Of a stretch of 64,000 bases of DNA, positions 34,447 to 42,371 are shown one piece after another. The stretch's first letter is position 1, and each line of letters begins with the position of its first letter. Below the pieces are notes generated by a model. It made no database searches, was not told the origin of the DNA, and saw only the letters and a program-made list of their open reading frames with translations. The DNA is from JAJDAT01 sp964570665 (GTDB taxonomy: Bacteria > Nitrospinota > Nitrospinia > Nitrospinales > JAJDAT01), in assembly GCA_964570665.1 (NCBI GenBank), contig CAZMZH010000001.1, forward strand, positions 1 through 64,000, given 5' to 3'. Made by a program: the position numbers and the translations under genes.

Positions 34447-35145
34447 ATGGATTTTGCTCAAAATTTGAGCGCCATGAAAGTCTACTTACCTTTTCGGGAA
34501 CCACAGGTTGGAAAAGACTATTGGATTGAAGATAATGTATTGCATAATCCAATGGAAGTAGCTGAAAGGTGCATATCGAAAAATATTTGGACGCTTGGAT
34601 CACCCTGGCGATCGGTAGCTTGGCCGGGTATGCGCGCGCATAATGCTCTCACCCAGGAAGAACTTTCCCGGGTGGAAGAATGCGTTAAGAAAGGTCTAGA
34701 TATTAAGGAAATATTTCCTCAAAGCCATCCAGAAACTGGGACATCAAGCCATAACAACATTCAGATCGTTGGTGGGGAAGATGGAGTGGCTCGTCCCCAT
34801 GTCGATTCGGCAAAAATTTGTGATATTGCTGGAGTCCTATATCTTCATCCAAACCCTCCCACGCAGCATTGCGGTACATCCTTTTATCGTCTTCACCTCC
34901 CTGGCGAACCGCTTGGTGGAAATATATGCCCCAAAGAATATGAAAGTCTTTCGCAGGTTCCAGGGTTTCCGCAAGAAGCGGAACCTACAATGTTTGAAGA
35001 AATCTTGGAAGTTAAATATGTTTTTAACCGACTTGTGGCCTATAAATCAAACCTTATACACTCCGCCAGTTCCTATTTTGGTTGGGGTCATGAATTGGCC
35101 GCAAAACGAATGGCGGCAGTATTTTTTTGGAAAGTAAAAGAATAG
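34447..35145 (+). CDS. DUF6445-like Fe(II)/2-oxoglutarate oxygenase
   Basis: The 232-residue protein has 'ARPHVDSAKICDIAGVLYL' (an HxD metal pair), 'CGTSFYRLHL', and a distal 'YKSNLIHSASSYFGWG' with a third His. This matches DUF6445-type proteins, a branch of the 2-oxoglutarate-dependent oxygenase fold. Such proteins often occur beside tryptophan halogenases and TonB receptors, but none are seen here. GGAGG lies 9 bases upstream. Substrate unknown. Confidence 0.7.
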   Translation: MDFAQNLSAMKVYLPFREPQVGKDYWIEDNVLHNPMEVAERCISKNIWTLGSPWRSVAWPGMRAHNALTQEELSRVEECVKKGLDIKEIFPQSHPETGTSSHNNIQIVGGEDGVARPHVDSAKICDIAGVLYLHPNPPTQHCGTSFYRLHLPGEPLGGNICPKEYESLSQVPGFPQEAEPTMFEEILEVKYVFNRLVAYKSNLIHSASSYFGWGHELAAKRMAAVFFWKVKE

Positions 35146-35163
35146 TTGCGGGAATTTTTAGGG

Positions 35164-35634
35164 CTACGATTTGGTAAGGCGATATCTCTTGAAGATCTTG
35201 CCGCCAACGGTCAATTGACCATCTTCAATAAAACCCAAACGAGTTATAGCTTTTGAATTTGGTCGGCTTGGTGGTAATAGGATAGTTATTGAACTAAGGT
35301 TCATTTGGTTAAACGCCCGGTCTTTTACTTTATAAAAAATTTTTCGTCCCCATCCCCAAAATTTGGGATGGAGAATCAGGGCAAAATCAGCTTCTCCGCG
35401 CTCCGGTTGTAATCCCCCCCAACCGGCAAATTCACCGTTGATGAGAAAAGCCCAAGGGCCAAATCCATGTTCATCCCAAAACCGCTTTTTTTCTTTTAAA
35501 AAGGTTCTACAATCTTCGGCTGAAAACCCACTGACAAGCAAAGGCAACTGCTTACCTACCATCTCATTATTCATTAGATCGGTGATTTGATATTCTTTTA
35601 TTTCAATGAGATGAACAAATTCAATTTCATCCAT
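35164..35634 (-). CDS. GNAT family acetyltransferase
   Basis: A 156-residue protein of GNAT shape: central 'AFLINGEFAGWGGLQPE' and 'ADFALILHPKFWGWGRKIF' (an altered acetyl-CoA loop in place of RxxGxG/A), then 'LPPSRPNSKAITRLGF', typical of RimJ/RimL-like N-acetyltransferases. Its ATG follows the sigZ stop with no gap, so the two are translated from one message. Substrate unknown. Confidence 0.8.
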   Translation of the reverse strand: MDEIEFVHLIEIKEYQITDLMNNEMVGKQLPLLVSGFSAEDCRTFLKEKKRFWDEHGFGPWAFLINGEFAGWGGLQPERGEADFALILHPKFWGWGRKIFYKVKDRAFNQMNLSSITILLPPSRPNSKAITRLGFIEDGQLTVGGKIFKRYRLTKS

Positions 35635-36192
35635 TTAACATCCACAACAATCGGACTTATTCTCATACTCCATAATATTTCCGCGAGCGTCCATTTTATA
35701 GGTACAGCACTCTTGAAAAAGCTCTTTAAGTTTTTGTCGTCCTCGCTGAGCCCGTGATTTTAGCGCTGAGTAAGACAATCCCAATTCTTTAGCGAGCTCT
35801 TTTTGAGAAGCGCCCTGTATGTCTATGGCGTCTACGACGTCGCCATATTTTTCAGGTAGGTTTTTGATAAAAGGTTTTATGCATTGTGATAGTTCCTGAA
35901 GCGCCGCTCCTTCCGCATCTAGACTTTCTTCCTGGAGATCGGAGAGTTCTGGAAACGATTCTATAGATAAGCTATTGGAAGGCTTTCGATAGTAATCCAT
36001 TAAAGTATTGCGGGCAATTTGGAACAACCATGACTTCAATTTTTTGGAGTCTTTTAACGACCCCAAATTTGTATGTATTTTGATTAAAATTTCCTGCAAT
36101 AAATCTTCTGCATCTTCAGAGCTTTTAACTCTTGAAAGCAGAAACCCTCGCAAGAGATTTCCATAGTCGTTCCAAATTTCCTCAATGTTCAT
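35635..36192 (-). CDS. sigZ: ECF RNA polymerase sigma factor, SigZ type
   Basis: Sigma region 2 ('DAEDLLQEILIKIHTNL', 'LKSWLFQIARNTLMDYYRK') and region 4 ('GASQKELAKELGLSYSALKSRAQRGRQ') are present. The C-terminal tail 'ECCTYKMDARGNIMEYENK' followed by 'CCGC' is characteristic of SigZ, and its cysteines suggest metal or thiol sensing. It lies between arsI (28-bp gap) and a GNAT gene (0-bp gap) on one strand, so a shared metal or arsenical response is plausible. No anti-sigma factor gene is adjacent. Confidence 0.88.
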   Translation of the reverse strand: MNIEEIWNDYGNLLRGFLLSRVKSSEDAEDLLQEILIKIHTNLGSLKDSKKLKSWLFQIARNTLMDYYRKPSNSLSIESFPELSDLQEESLDAEGAALQELSQCIKPFIKNLPEKYGDVVDAIDIQGASQKELAKELGLSYSALKSRAQRGRQKLKELFQECCTYKMDARGNIMEYENKSDCCGC

Positions 36193-36219
36193 AGCTTTAA
36201 TTCTTTCTACTTTTATTAT

Positions 36220-36684
36220 CTAACAACAACCAGCGCTCGACGTTTCGTCAGAGGGAACGCAACAAGTCGGGTCTATATCCTGATCGTTCCTTAAATCGGA
36301 ATCTTCAAAAACTACAAAAGTTTCCCAGGAGTTGCCGTCGGGATCATTAACCCACACTTTATCCTGGATTGCAAAACAGCAGGTTGTGTTTTCCTCAACC
36401 CGGGTTTTTAAACCAAGTGCTTTGAATCGTTCCGTTTGATTCTTTACGCCGGCGCCGGTTTTAATTTCGATACCCATATGGTTGATCTGATTGCCAGAAA
36501 CCTGCCTGGCTTCATTCAACGTTAAGTTAATGGGCGGGTTTTCGACTTCAAACTTAGCGTATCCCGGTTTTACTTTGCTCGCTTTAACGTTAAACAATGC
36601 TTCATAAAACGCTATTGATTTATCAATCTGGCATGCGTTAAGAGCTATATGCATTCGTGACGACTCTTTAAATTTTCTTTTCAT
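36220..36684 (-). CDS. arsI: ArsI/CadI-type vicinal-oxygen-chelate protein
   Basis: A VOC-fold protein with the ArsI hallmarks: candidate metal ligands H12, H69 ('NHMG') and E121 ('WETF'), and the vicinal pair C102-C103 in 'ENTTCCFAIQDKVWV' that binds trivalent organoarsenicals. ArsI cleaves the C-As bond of methylarsenite. The C-terminus has more cysteines ('DPTCCVP', 'AGCC'). An ATG at 36654 is an alternative start. No arsR or arsenite pump is in the window, so a related metal role (CadI) is also possible. Confidence 0.88.
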   Translation of the reverse strand: MKRKFKESSRMHIALNACQIDKSIAFYEALFNVKASKVKPGYAKFEVENPPINLTLNEARQVSGNQINHMGIEIKTGAGVKNQTERFKALGLKTRVEENTTCCFAIQDKVWVNDPDGNSWETFVVFEDSDLRNDQDIDPTCCVPSDETSSAGCC

Positions 36685-36804
36685 TTTATTTTTCCTTAAT
36701 TAAAGTTGCTTTCACTATGAAGACGGAGAAGCCGCTAAAAAGACGCAAATGGAATGTAGTTAAACTTAGGATGTAGAAAAGAAGAGGTCAGAATGAGAAA
36801 GTGA

Positions 36805-37074
36805 GCTTTAGAAGGCACACTGGCAGGCGTCATTCAGTGGTACCTATTGCGCGATCCGCTTTGGGCCATCGGAGCTGCGCTTCTGGTTTTCGTCATTCCT
36901 TTTACATTATTGGTTCTCAAGACGATCAACGATAAATGGTTGGACTCGAATGTGAAACTTTTGGACTCTGAAGCTGAAGATTTGCTAGTTAAATGGGCTC
37001 CACGGCATGGGGTAAGGAGCATAGCAAGTGGGATGTCGTTTTTTATTTATCTATGTGCCAGTGTAAATAATTGA
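36805..37074 (+). pseudogene. Remnant of a DUF1772 (anthrone oxygenase-like) gene
   Basis: An open stretch with no upstream start reads 'GTLAGVIQWYLLRDPLW', 'FVIPFTLLVLKTINDKWLD' and 'LVKWAPRHGVRSIASG'. This matches the C-terminal half of DUF1772 membrane proteins. The frame is closed by a TGA at 36802, so the N-terminal half is missing. The 16-base stretch AAGAAGAGGTCAGAAT just upstream (36779-36794) also precedes the gene at 40078. It is best read as a truncated gene left by recombination. Confidence 0.6.
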
Positions 37075-37240
37075 GGTCCGCTTATCCCCGATTCCTGTCT
37101 ACAACAAACCTTTAAAAATCCATGATCGGCTATTTACCGGATCTCAGCGTAGGAATCGGAGCTGTGTTTAACGCTACGAGAAGGGGGAATACTTATACGG
37201 TTTATCAGGTTGGCCTTACCCAATTTCTTTTTTTTACGCC

Positions 37241-37852
37241 TTATGGCTTGATCAGTTCTTGTGCAGTCTTTTTGCGAATTCTATGCATACTTAGTTTAGC
37301 GCAGCTCTCACAATATTGAAGTTTTCCAGGCTCGCCAACCCCGCCGCCACGAACGCCCCCCGCTTCCCAAAAATCTTTCTTGTGGCCACATTTACCGCAT
37401 ACCTGGATCCACTTACGTGTCTGTTGCTCTAGCGACTTGTAAGAAGCGGTTGACAACATGCGCCGCAATACAGGATGTTTAGCGTCGGCAGAACCGGCTT
37501 TTATCAACCGCTGTTCTTCAGGCATGAATTTTGGCGCGCCCAGTGGAATAATAGCGGCGATTAAAACAAACAAACTCATCGAAGTGTAAAACCAACCCTG
37601 CAATTCAAAATAAAAAAGTACGGCGCTGATTATTAACAGTACTGATAAAGTTATGAGCCCGTTACCCACATGATCTGCGAGTCCTTCTATATCGTATTCC
37701 TTTTTTATGTGTTTGGGCGCTCGATTGTAACCGGCAATCAGGCCATAACATTTGTATCGAGAAATCAATAAGCCAAGAATAAAGAATACCAATGAAATAA
37801 TAACGCCAGAAAATACTATAATTGGAAAGTCGAAAAGTTGTTCATTAGACAT
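37241..37852 (-). CDS. DUF3784-like membrane protein with zinc-ribbon tail
   Basis: The start at 37852 ('MSNEQLFDF') is chosen over one 96 bases upstream, since GAGG precedes it and the upstream part overlaps the neighbouring gene. The protein has one TM, then 'CYGLIAGYNRAPKHIKKEY' with 'DIEGLADHVG' (DUF3784 style), two more TMs, and a cytoplasmic tail with CxxC pairs ('CGKCGHKK', 'CESC') likely to bind zinc. Function unknown. It follows the DUF5808 gene by 17 bases. Confidence 0.65.
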   Translation of the reverse strand: MSNEQLFDFPIIVFSGVIISLVFFILGLLISRYKCYGLIAGYNRAPKHIKKEYDIEGLADHVGNGLITLSVLLIISAVLFYFELQGWFYTSMSLFVLIAAIIPLGAPKFMPEEQRLIKAGSADAKHPVLRRMLSTASYKSLEQQTRKWIQVCGKCGHKKDFWEAGGVRGGGVGEPGKLQYCESCAKLSMHRIRKKTAQELIKP

Positions 37853-37869
37853 TTGTGATTCCGCCTCTT

Positions 37870-38124
37870 CTAATCTAAAAGCGCGGTAAAAAAAACGCCG
37901 AGCGTGCCACCGATCAGGAAAAAGATACCAAACAGGTAATAAATCCATTTCGCGCCAGTCGCGCTACCAAAGTTTATTGTCCAACCTTCGCTAACATTCC
38001 TCTTCGGTACAAATGTTCTGGAATCTTTTTTGCTAAAATAAATGCTGCTCCAATTTTCAGGATTTTCCCATTCTTTTTGATTTTGATCGTTTTGTTTTTT
38101 TGGAGTAGTCATAGGTCTATCCAA
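37870..38124 (-). CDS. DUF5808-type small membrane protein
   Basis: An 84-residue protein with 'ENWSSIYFSKKDSRTFVPKR' and 'GWTINFG', the signature of DUF5808, then one C-terminal TM ('IYYLFGIFFLIGGTLGVFF'). An ATG at 38112 is another possible start. It is upstream of the DUF3784-like gene on the same strand, and the two domains often occur together in sporulation-linked or membrane proteins of Firmicutes, so this may be an imported pair. Confidence 0.65.
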   Translation of the reverse strand: MDRPMTTPKKQNDQNQKEWENPENWSSIYFSKKDSRTFVPKRNVSEGWTINFGSATGAKWIYYLFGIFFLIGGTLGVFFTALLD

Positions 38125-38245
38125 CGCCTCGTTTCATTGCGGTATTACTATTCTTATTTTTGCAACAATGAAAAATACGCCTTTTATCTCTGCGAGGCAT
38201 AATATAAATTATGGAATATTATACATCCGCTACACTACTTGAGAC

Positions 38246-38653
38246 ATGAAACTTGTAACCGCGATTATTATTGGATTTGTAGCGTTGTTCTATGCATACG
38301 GCGGGACGATCCATGTCATGAACATGCTGAGCCTAACAGGTTTTGACTGGGCTACAGCGCCTCTCAAGTGGCAGGTTCTCGATGTTGTCTATCTGATTCT
38401 TGACGCGCTGGTCGTTCTTGGCCTTGTGCGTGGCTGGAAGGCAGGGTATGGGGCGTTCTACCTCGCAGCGCTAAGTCAGGTTATTCTATACACGCTGCTG
38501 AGGGACTGGATTGTTGATGTCTCCTCCGAGTTTGCCGTTTCAGACGAGCAGCGGTCGCATTTCACAGGACTGGTAGTATTCCACATTTTTACTCTCATAC
38601 TTGTGACAGCAAGCGTTAGAGTTCGCTCAACAGTCGCTTTGTTCAGACTTTGA
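38246..38653 (+). CDS. Four-TM membrane protein of unknown function
   Basis: A 135-residue protein with four hydrophobic spans and no recognised family. Its base composition is clearly more GC-rich (near 50% by eye) than its neighbours, suggesting recent transfer. No strong ribosome site lies before the ATG. It is divergent from the DUF5808 gene. Confidence 0.65.
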   Translation: MKLVTAIIIGFVALFYAYGGTIHVMNMLSLTGFDWATAPLKWQVLDVVYLILDALVVLGLVRGWKAGYGAFYLAALSQVILYTLLRDWIVDVSSEFAVSDEQRSHFTGLVVFHIFTLILVTASVRVRSTVALFRL

Positions 38654-38815
38654 AGTTCCGGTCTTGTTTCATAAGTGAGTAAGGATACTAATAACGGTAA
38701 GTTGCGCCATTAAAACCCAACAACAAAGTCCGCCCAAACCAAAGTGGATACTCGATGCAAAAGCAACTGACGGCCATTGGGAAGCTTGGTGTAACGTCTT
38801 CTTATTCTTTACTAT

Positions 38816-39178
38816 TTAAAGCTCATGCTCCTGAACAATGAATGCCGAAGATTTAGAGTGATCTATAAAATTTCCCTCGTCTTCAAGTAGCGCGGCGCTT
38901 AATTTCTGCCCCTCATCTGAACTCATTGCCTCCATTAAATCTTTTTCCGATTCAAACCAAACCTCTGCGACACCATCATATTCTGGCAACATGCCTCTCG
39001 ATTCCCTTAATCCTTCGTTTAGAGGGGTATCTAAAGTAAGAGATTGCACATATTTTTTGGCTCGCATAATAGCGGCATTTTTCATAAAGAAAGGACCATG
39101 TTTATCCTTCCAATAATCTTGAAACTGCTTGCGAGTCATATCTGGGCGGCGGCGTAAACACATTACAAATTTGATCAT
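38816..39178 (-). CDS. EthD domain protein
   Basis: The start at 39178 ('MIKFVMCLRRRPDMT') is chosen because AAGGAG lies 9 bases upstream; an earlier ATG lacks one. The sequence 'RKQFQDYWKDKHGPFF' and 'YDGVAEVWFESEKDLMEAM' is typical of EthD/ferredoxin-like dimeric alpha-beta barrels. Family members include accessory proteins of oxidative degradation. Role here unknown. Confidence 0.82.
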   Translation of the reverse strand: MIKFVMCLRRRPDMTRKQFQDYWKDKHGPFFMKNAAIMRAKKYVQSLTLDTPLNEGLRESRGMLPEYDGVAEVWFESEKDLMEAMSSDEGQKLSAALLEDEGNFIDHSKSSAFIVQEHEL

Positions 39179-39363
39179 TTCAATAGTCTCCTTTGAGCGA
39201 GATATTCTGGTGGCGCAAATATTGATAAATACCGCCAAATTTTTTCAGATATTTTCTCATTATTTTTCGGACAACTCAACGCCGCTTTAGGCCGATAGCA
39301 ACCTTGCGAAGGAAGCTCTTATAAGCAAAAGATTTGTTTTGTAAAAGAAGAGTTGGCGGAAGA

Positions 39364-39540
39364 TTATTTCCTTTCTTGCGCTTGACCTGCTGCCTTTATT
39401 GCGGCGGCCTTCACGGCTTTTGCGATTTCTTCCGCCGCTTTTTCACTCTTCATGGCACGGGCAACCGTAATTCCACGGCTAGACATACTGAGCATAGCCC
39501 AAGCTCTGGCGCTGCGGTGTTTTTGGGTGATATAATTCAT
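39364..39540 (-). CDS. Short Ala/Lys-rich protein
   Basis: An open frame of 58 codons encodes 'MNYITQKHRSARAWAMLSMS' followed by an amphipathic Ala/Lys helix ('EEIAKAVKAAAIKAAGQ'). Codon choice looks coding and the start is sensible, though no clear ribosome site is seen. No family recognised. It faces away from the PTH2 gene. Confidence 0.45.
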   Translation of the reverse strand: MNYITQKHRSARAWAMLSMSSRGITVARAMKSEKAAEEIAKAVKAAAIKAAGQAQERK

Positions 39541-39583
39541 TCGCTAGGGTAAACAATAACCGATTAACTGTGGGGTTAAGAGA

Positions 39584-39925
39584 GTGAAACAAGTAATAAT
39601 CATTAATGGACCGCTTAAGCTTCCTAAGGGGAAACTTGCGGCCCAAGTCGCTCACGCCGCCGTGGCTAGTTTTATCTCCGCAAACTCAAGTCGTCAGAAA
39701 GCTTGGCTTGATCTAGGAATGCCCAAGGTCGTGCTATTGGCAAACAGCGAAAAAGAACTTCTTGAATACTACCAAAAAGCATTAAACGCCAACTTGCCAG
39801 CGCAACTGATCAAAGATGCGGGGAGAACTGTCATTGCGGCTGGAACCCTCACTTGTATTGGCATTGGTCCAGCCCCCGAGAAGGAAATAGATCGAATCAC
39901 TGAGCATTTAAAACTGGTTAGCTAA
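39584..39925 (+). CDS. Archaeal/eukaryotic-type peptidyl-tRNA hydrolase (PTH2)
   Basis: A 113-residue protein with a GTG start and the PTH2 signatures 'PKGKLAAQVAHAAVAS', 'LPAQLIKDAGRTVIAAGT' and 'CIGIGPAP'. PTH2 releases tRNA from stalled peptidyl-tRNA. Most bacteria rely on the unrelated Pth; PTH2-like genes in bacteria are scattered. Its place among small transferred genes suggests acquisition. A bacterial pth is not in this window but is expected elsewhere. Confidence 0.88.
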   Translation: MKQVIIINGPLKLPKGKLAAQVAHAAVASFISANSSRQKAWLDLGMPKVVLLANSEKELLEYYQKALNANLPAQLIKDAGRTVIAAGTLTCIGIGPAPEKEIDRITEHLKLVS

Positions 39926-40077
39926 CGGCACTAATGATTCATGTAACGAACGGCGGCATCCCACCCAAAGCAGACATTCAGCTAAAGAATGATACTCTTG
40001 TCGAAGCATTTTTGATTTTGTGTCCCATCGAATGACAGACTCAACTAGATTTTAACAATTTAAGAAGAGGTCAGAAT

Positions 40078-40590
40078 ATGGAAAACAGTCATCAGCAATT
40101 GTATGACCAAGCCCAAAGCACATTCGGATTCGTTCCCAACCTGATTAAAGAAATGGCCATAAGCCCAGTGCCTGCTAAGCTATACCTCATTGCCCAGGAA
40201 TATTTAAGAGACGGCGTCCTTAGCGCTCAGGAACAGAATGCAGTTCAATTGGCGTTAGCCACTGACAACGAATGCCATTATTGTGTTCCGGCACATTGGG
40301 CGGCCGCCAAAATGGCCGGCATGGATGCCTGCGACCTGAATGCCATCCGCCAAGGTCATGCCCCCGAAAATCCGGAATTCAATGGACTCATCTATGCTGC
40401 GCGACTAATTCACTCGAAACAAGGTCGACTCAGCAAAAGCGATTATGATGACTTGGACGCTTGGGGCATTGACCGCCCGAAACTTTATGAAATCGTTGTG
40501 CTCCTCGCCCTCAAAACCCTCACCCATAATATTAACCACATTGCGAATACCATCGTTGACGAAGAGATCAAAGACGCCTGCGAAGATTGA
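40078..40590 (+). CDS. Carboxymuconolactone decarboxylase / AhpD-like protein
   Basis: A 170-residue all-helical protein with the redox motif 'ECHYCVPAHWAAA' (CxxC followed by His), as in AhpD-like alkylhydroperoxidases, and an N-terminal 'FGFVPNLIKEMA' typical of the uncharacterised peroxidase-related subgroup. It probably reduces peroxides or acts as a disulfide adaptor. A GAGG site within AAGAAGAGGTCAGAAT precedes the ATG; the same 16 bases occur at 36779. Confidence 0.87.
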   Translation: MENSHQQLYDQAQSTFGFVPNLIKEMAISPVPAKLYLIAQEYLRDGVLSAQEQNAVQLALATDNECHYCVPAHWAAAKMAGMDACDLNAIRQGHAPENPEFNGLIYAARLIHSKQGRLSKSDYDDLDAWGIDRPKLYEIVVLLALKTLTHNINHIANTIVDEEIKDACED

Positions 40591-40651
40591 TCGAAAATGC
40601 ACGAAAGGAATTAGAAAAGCTGTATGACGTTTCTAAAAATAAATGTATGTC

Positions 40652-40672
40652 CGCTATTGGCCGCCTAGCGGT
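40652..40672. repeat. Short hairpin after the AhpD-like gene
   Basis: CCGCTA and TAGCGG form a perfect 6-bp stem around a 9-base loop. It may end the AhpD-like transcript, but no T-run follows. Confidence 0.4.
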
Positions 40673-40766
40673 CTTTAGGGAACACTTTCTGCCTGATATG
40701 ATGCCGGCCACAAACTTTGTATATACAAATGGCAACTATCTCACTTTAACAAACTCATCGGTGGGA

Positions 40767-41576
40767 TTATAAATAACGGTCTAGGATAGCTTTCTTTCTC
40801 TTTTGGTATTCTTTTTCGTCGATCAAACCTTTTCGCTTTAAACCGTTTAAAGTATTTAATTTCTCTTCGACGGCGCTATTACTTGTCGGTCTGCTTTTTA
40901 CTTGAGGAGCTTTAGATTCCTGTTTTTCTTTCATCAACTTTTTTTTGCGGGTTTGTAACCCTTTAGTCTTAGGAAGATCCAATTTTGAAACGAGCCAATT
41001 ATCCCAAGTTACGGAAAAAATACCCTTTGTTTTTTTTAGAACTTGGCCGCGTTGAGGGACCATTTTCCATATAGTTCCTTTGCCTCTGAATCCCGAAGCG
41101 CCTCTATTTGAAAGATTAAACTTCCTTCCGGAAATCATTGAAAATCTCCAATGCAACCGGGTTTTAGAATGCAAAAGTTCTCCCTTGGTCATTCCGCCTG
41201 GCGTCTCTAATTCAAAATTAATTAATTTATCCGAAGGAGCCCTACCCAACGCTTTTGCCATCAGTCGCGCTATCGAATGGGTGTCTTTTACAGAAAATAT
41301 AGATTTTCTTTTTCCAAAAAGCGCCAACTCTTTATACTTTAGGGACAACAATTGGGAAGTCATCGCCTCAACCGATATTTTCACGGGATGGTTTATAGGA
41401 ATTTTTCTTAATTCCGAGTCAGCCGATTTTTGCGCCTTATACATTAAGGTAAATCCTTCTACCTCTAACTTTCTTTCTTTTGGTTCGGTAGCGCAACTAA
41501 CAAAAAAACTTAATCCGAAAACAAGAATCAACGTATGGATCCAAGTTCGCCGTTTTATCAATAGATTTATTTTCAT
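40767..41576 (-). CDS. Lipoprotein with C-terminal SHOCT domain
   Basis: The start at 41576 follows the methyltransferase stop (TAG-G-ATG). The leader ends in a lipobox ('FFVSCATE'). The middle contains an unassigned domain of about 150 residues. The last 35 residues ('LNGLKRKGLIDEKEYQKRKK') form a SHOCT motif, a short oligomerisation or binding unit. A lipid-anchored SHOCT protein is common in Proteobacteria. Function unknown. Probably translated together with the upstream gene. Confidence 0.75.
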   Translation of the reverse strand: MKINLLIKRRTWIHTLILVFGLSFFVSCATEPKERKLEVEGFTLMYKAQKSADSELRKIPINHPVKISVEAMTSQLLSLKYKELALFGKRKSIFSVKDTHSIARLMAKALGRAPSDKLINFELETPGGMTKGELLHSKTRLHWRFSMISGRKFNLSNRGASGFRGKGTIWKMVPQRGQVLKKTKGIFSVTWDNWLVSKLDLPKTKGLQTRKKKLMKEKQESKAPQVKSRPTSNSAVEEKLNTLNGLKRKGLIDEKEYQKRKKAILDRYL

Positions 41577-41577
41577 C

Positions 41578-42147
41578 CTAATCCCGTAAAGGTTTTTGAG
41601 CAATTATGGAAGCGAAGCCTTTTTGCCCATTGTCCACTTCCCTATAGCGCAGTATACGATATCCCTGGAATTCTTTTAATAACTCCCCCTCGCCTAAAAC
41701 CCATTCTTTTTTAAACGAACTGTATTTTAAAAAATCGATAGAAAAGGTTTCGTAAATTATCAACCCGCCCGGGCAAAGAATTTCACGAATTTTTGGAAAT
41801 AAGTTTCTATCCAAAAAATTAAAACATACCGCCAGGTCAAAAGATTCTTCTTTAAACTTATAATCGTCTAAATCCGCGATAATCGTATTTAATTCAATAT
41901 TCTTTTCTTCGGCTAAAGCGCGCGCTTTCTTGACCCCAACATCGGATACATCTATTCCCGTAACCTCAAAACCAAGTTGGGCCAAATAAATGGAATTTCT
42001 TCCCTCCCCCATCGCTATATCAAGAGCTCTGCCAGTACCGGTCAAAACCTCCGTATTATCAGTCAACCACTCGCAAGCGGCTTTCCCACCAATATACTCG
42101 TTCGTTCCATATTTTCGATTCCACTTTTCTTTATCTTTCGCCGACAT
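41578..42147 (-). CDS. Class I SAM-dependent methyltransferase (TehB-like)
   Basis: The start at 42147 ('MSAKDKEKWNRKYG') is preferred over one 60 bases upstream because GGGAG precedes it and the N-terminus fits the family. Motif I is 'ALDIAMGEGRNSIYLAQLG', motif II 'VTGIDVS', and post-motif 'FDLAVCFNFLDR'. It resembles TehB/thiopurine-like methyltransferases, which act on small molecules including tellurite. Substrate unknown. Followed directly by the SHOCT lipoprotein gene. Confidence 0.85.
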   Translation of the reverse strand: MSAKDKEKWNRKYGTNEYIGGKAACEWLTDNTEVLTGTGRALDIAMGEGRNSIYLAQLGFEVTGIDVSDVGVKKARALAEEKNIELNTIIADLDDYKFKEESFDLAVCFNFLDRNLFPKIREILCPGGLIIYETFSIDFLKYSSFKKEWVLGEGELLKEFQGYRILRYREVDNGQKGFASIIAQKPLRD

Positions 42148-42260
42148 ATAAAAGCAAACTCCCATAAATTCAATTATATAAGCAGTTGTAACATTTCGCG
42201 AATCCATTATTCAAGAACAATCATAAGTTAAGAAAATAGCGCTATTATTGGTCAAAATTG

Positions 42261-42289
42261 TTGACAAAAGTTTAATAAAACCCTATGCT
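42261..42289 (+). promoter_or_regulatory. Promoter of the rplU operon
   Basis: TTGACA (42261-42266), a 17-base spacer and TATGCT (42284-42289) form a strong sigma-70 type promoter about 80 bases upstream of rplU. Confidence 0.7.
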
Positions 42290-42313
42290 ATAAAGCTTTA
42301 CTGAAGGTACGAA

Positions 42314-42355
42314 AACACGTCAATAGTGTTTATTTGAATAAACCCTCAGAGGGTT
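42314..42355 (+). promoter_or_regulatory. Structured rplU leader
   Basis: Three consecutive short stems precede the ribosome site: AACAC/GTGTT (42314-42330), TTTATT/AATAAA (42329-42342) and AACCCT/AGGGTT with a 3-base loop (42341-42355). The second overlaps the first and third, so they may be alternative. The last touches AAAGGAG. This suits autoregulation by L21, which is an inference. Confidence 0.5.
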
Positions 42356-42371
42356 AAAGGAGTAATTTTTT

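Noticed and set aside
37122..37319. 65-residue plus-strand frame containing 'LPDLSVGIGAVFNATRRG'
   Set aside because: It recalls a serine hydrolase fragment, but the match is short, there is a stop just upstream and the second half overlaps the DUF3784-like gene. Not enough to call a remnant.
31503..40766. Integron-like cassette array
   Set aside because: The gene types (GNAT, VOC, EthD, PTH2, AhpD-like) fit cassettes, but strands are mixed, no attC pair with GTTRRRY/RYYYAAC ends could be found and no integrase is present.
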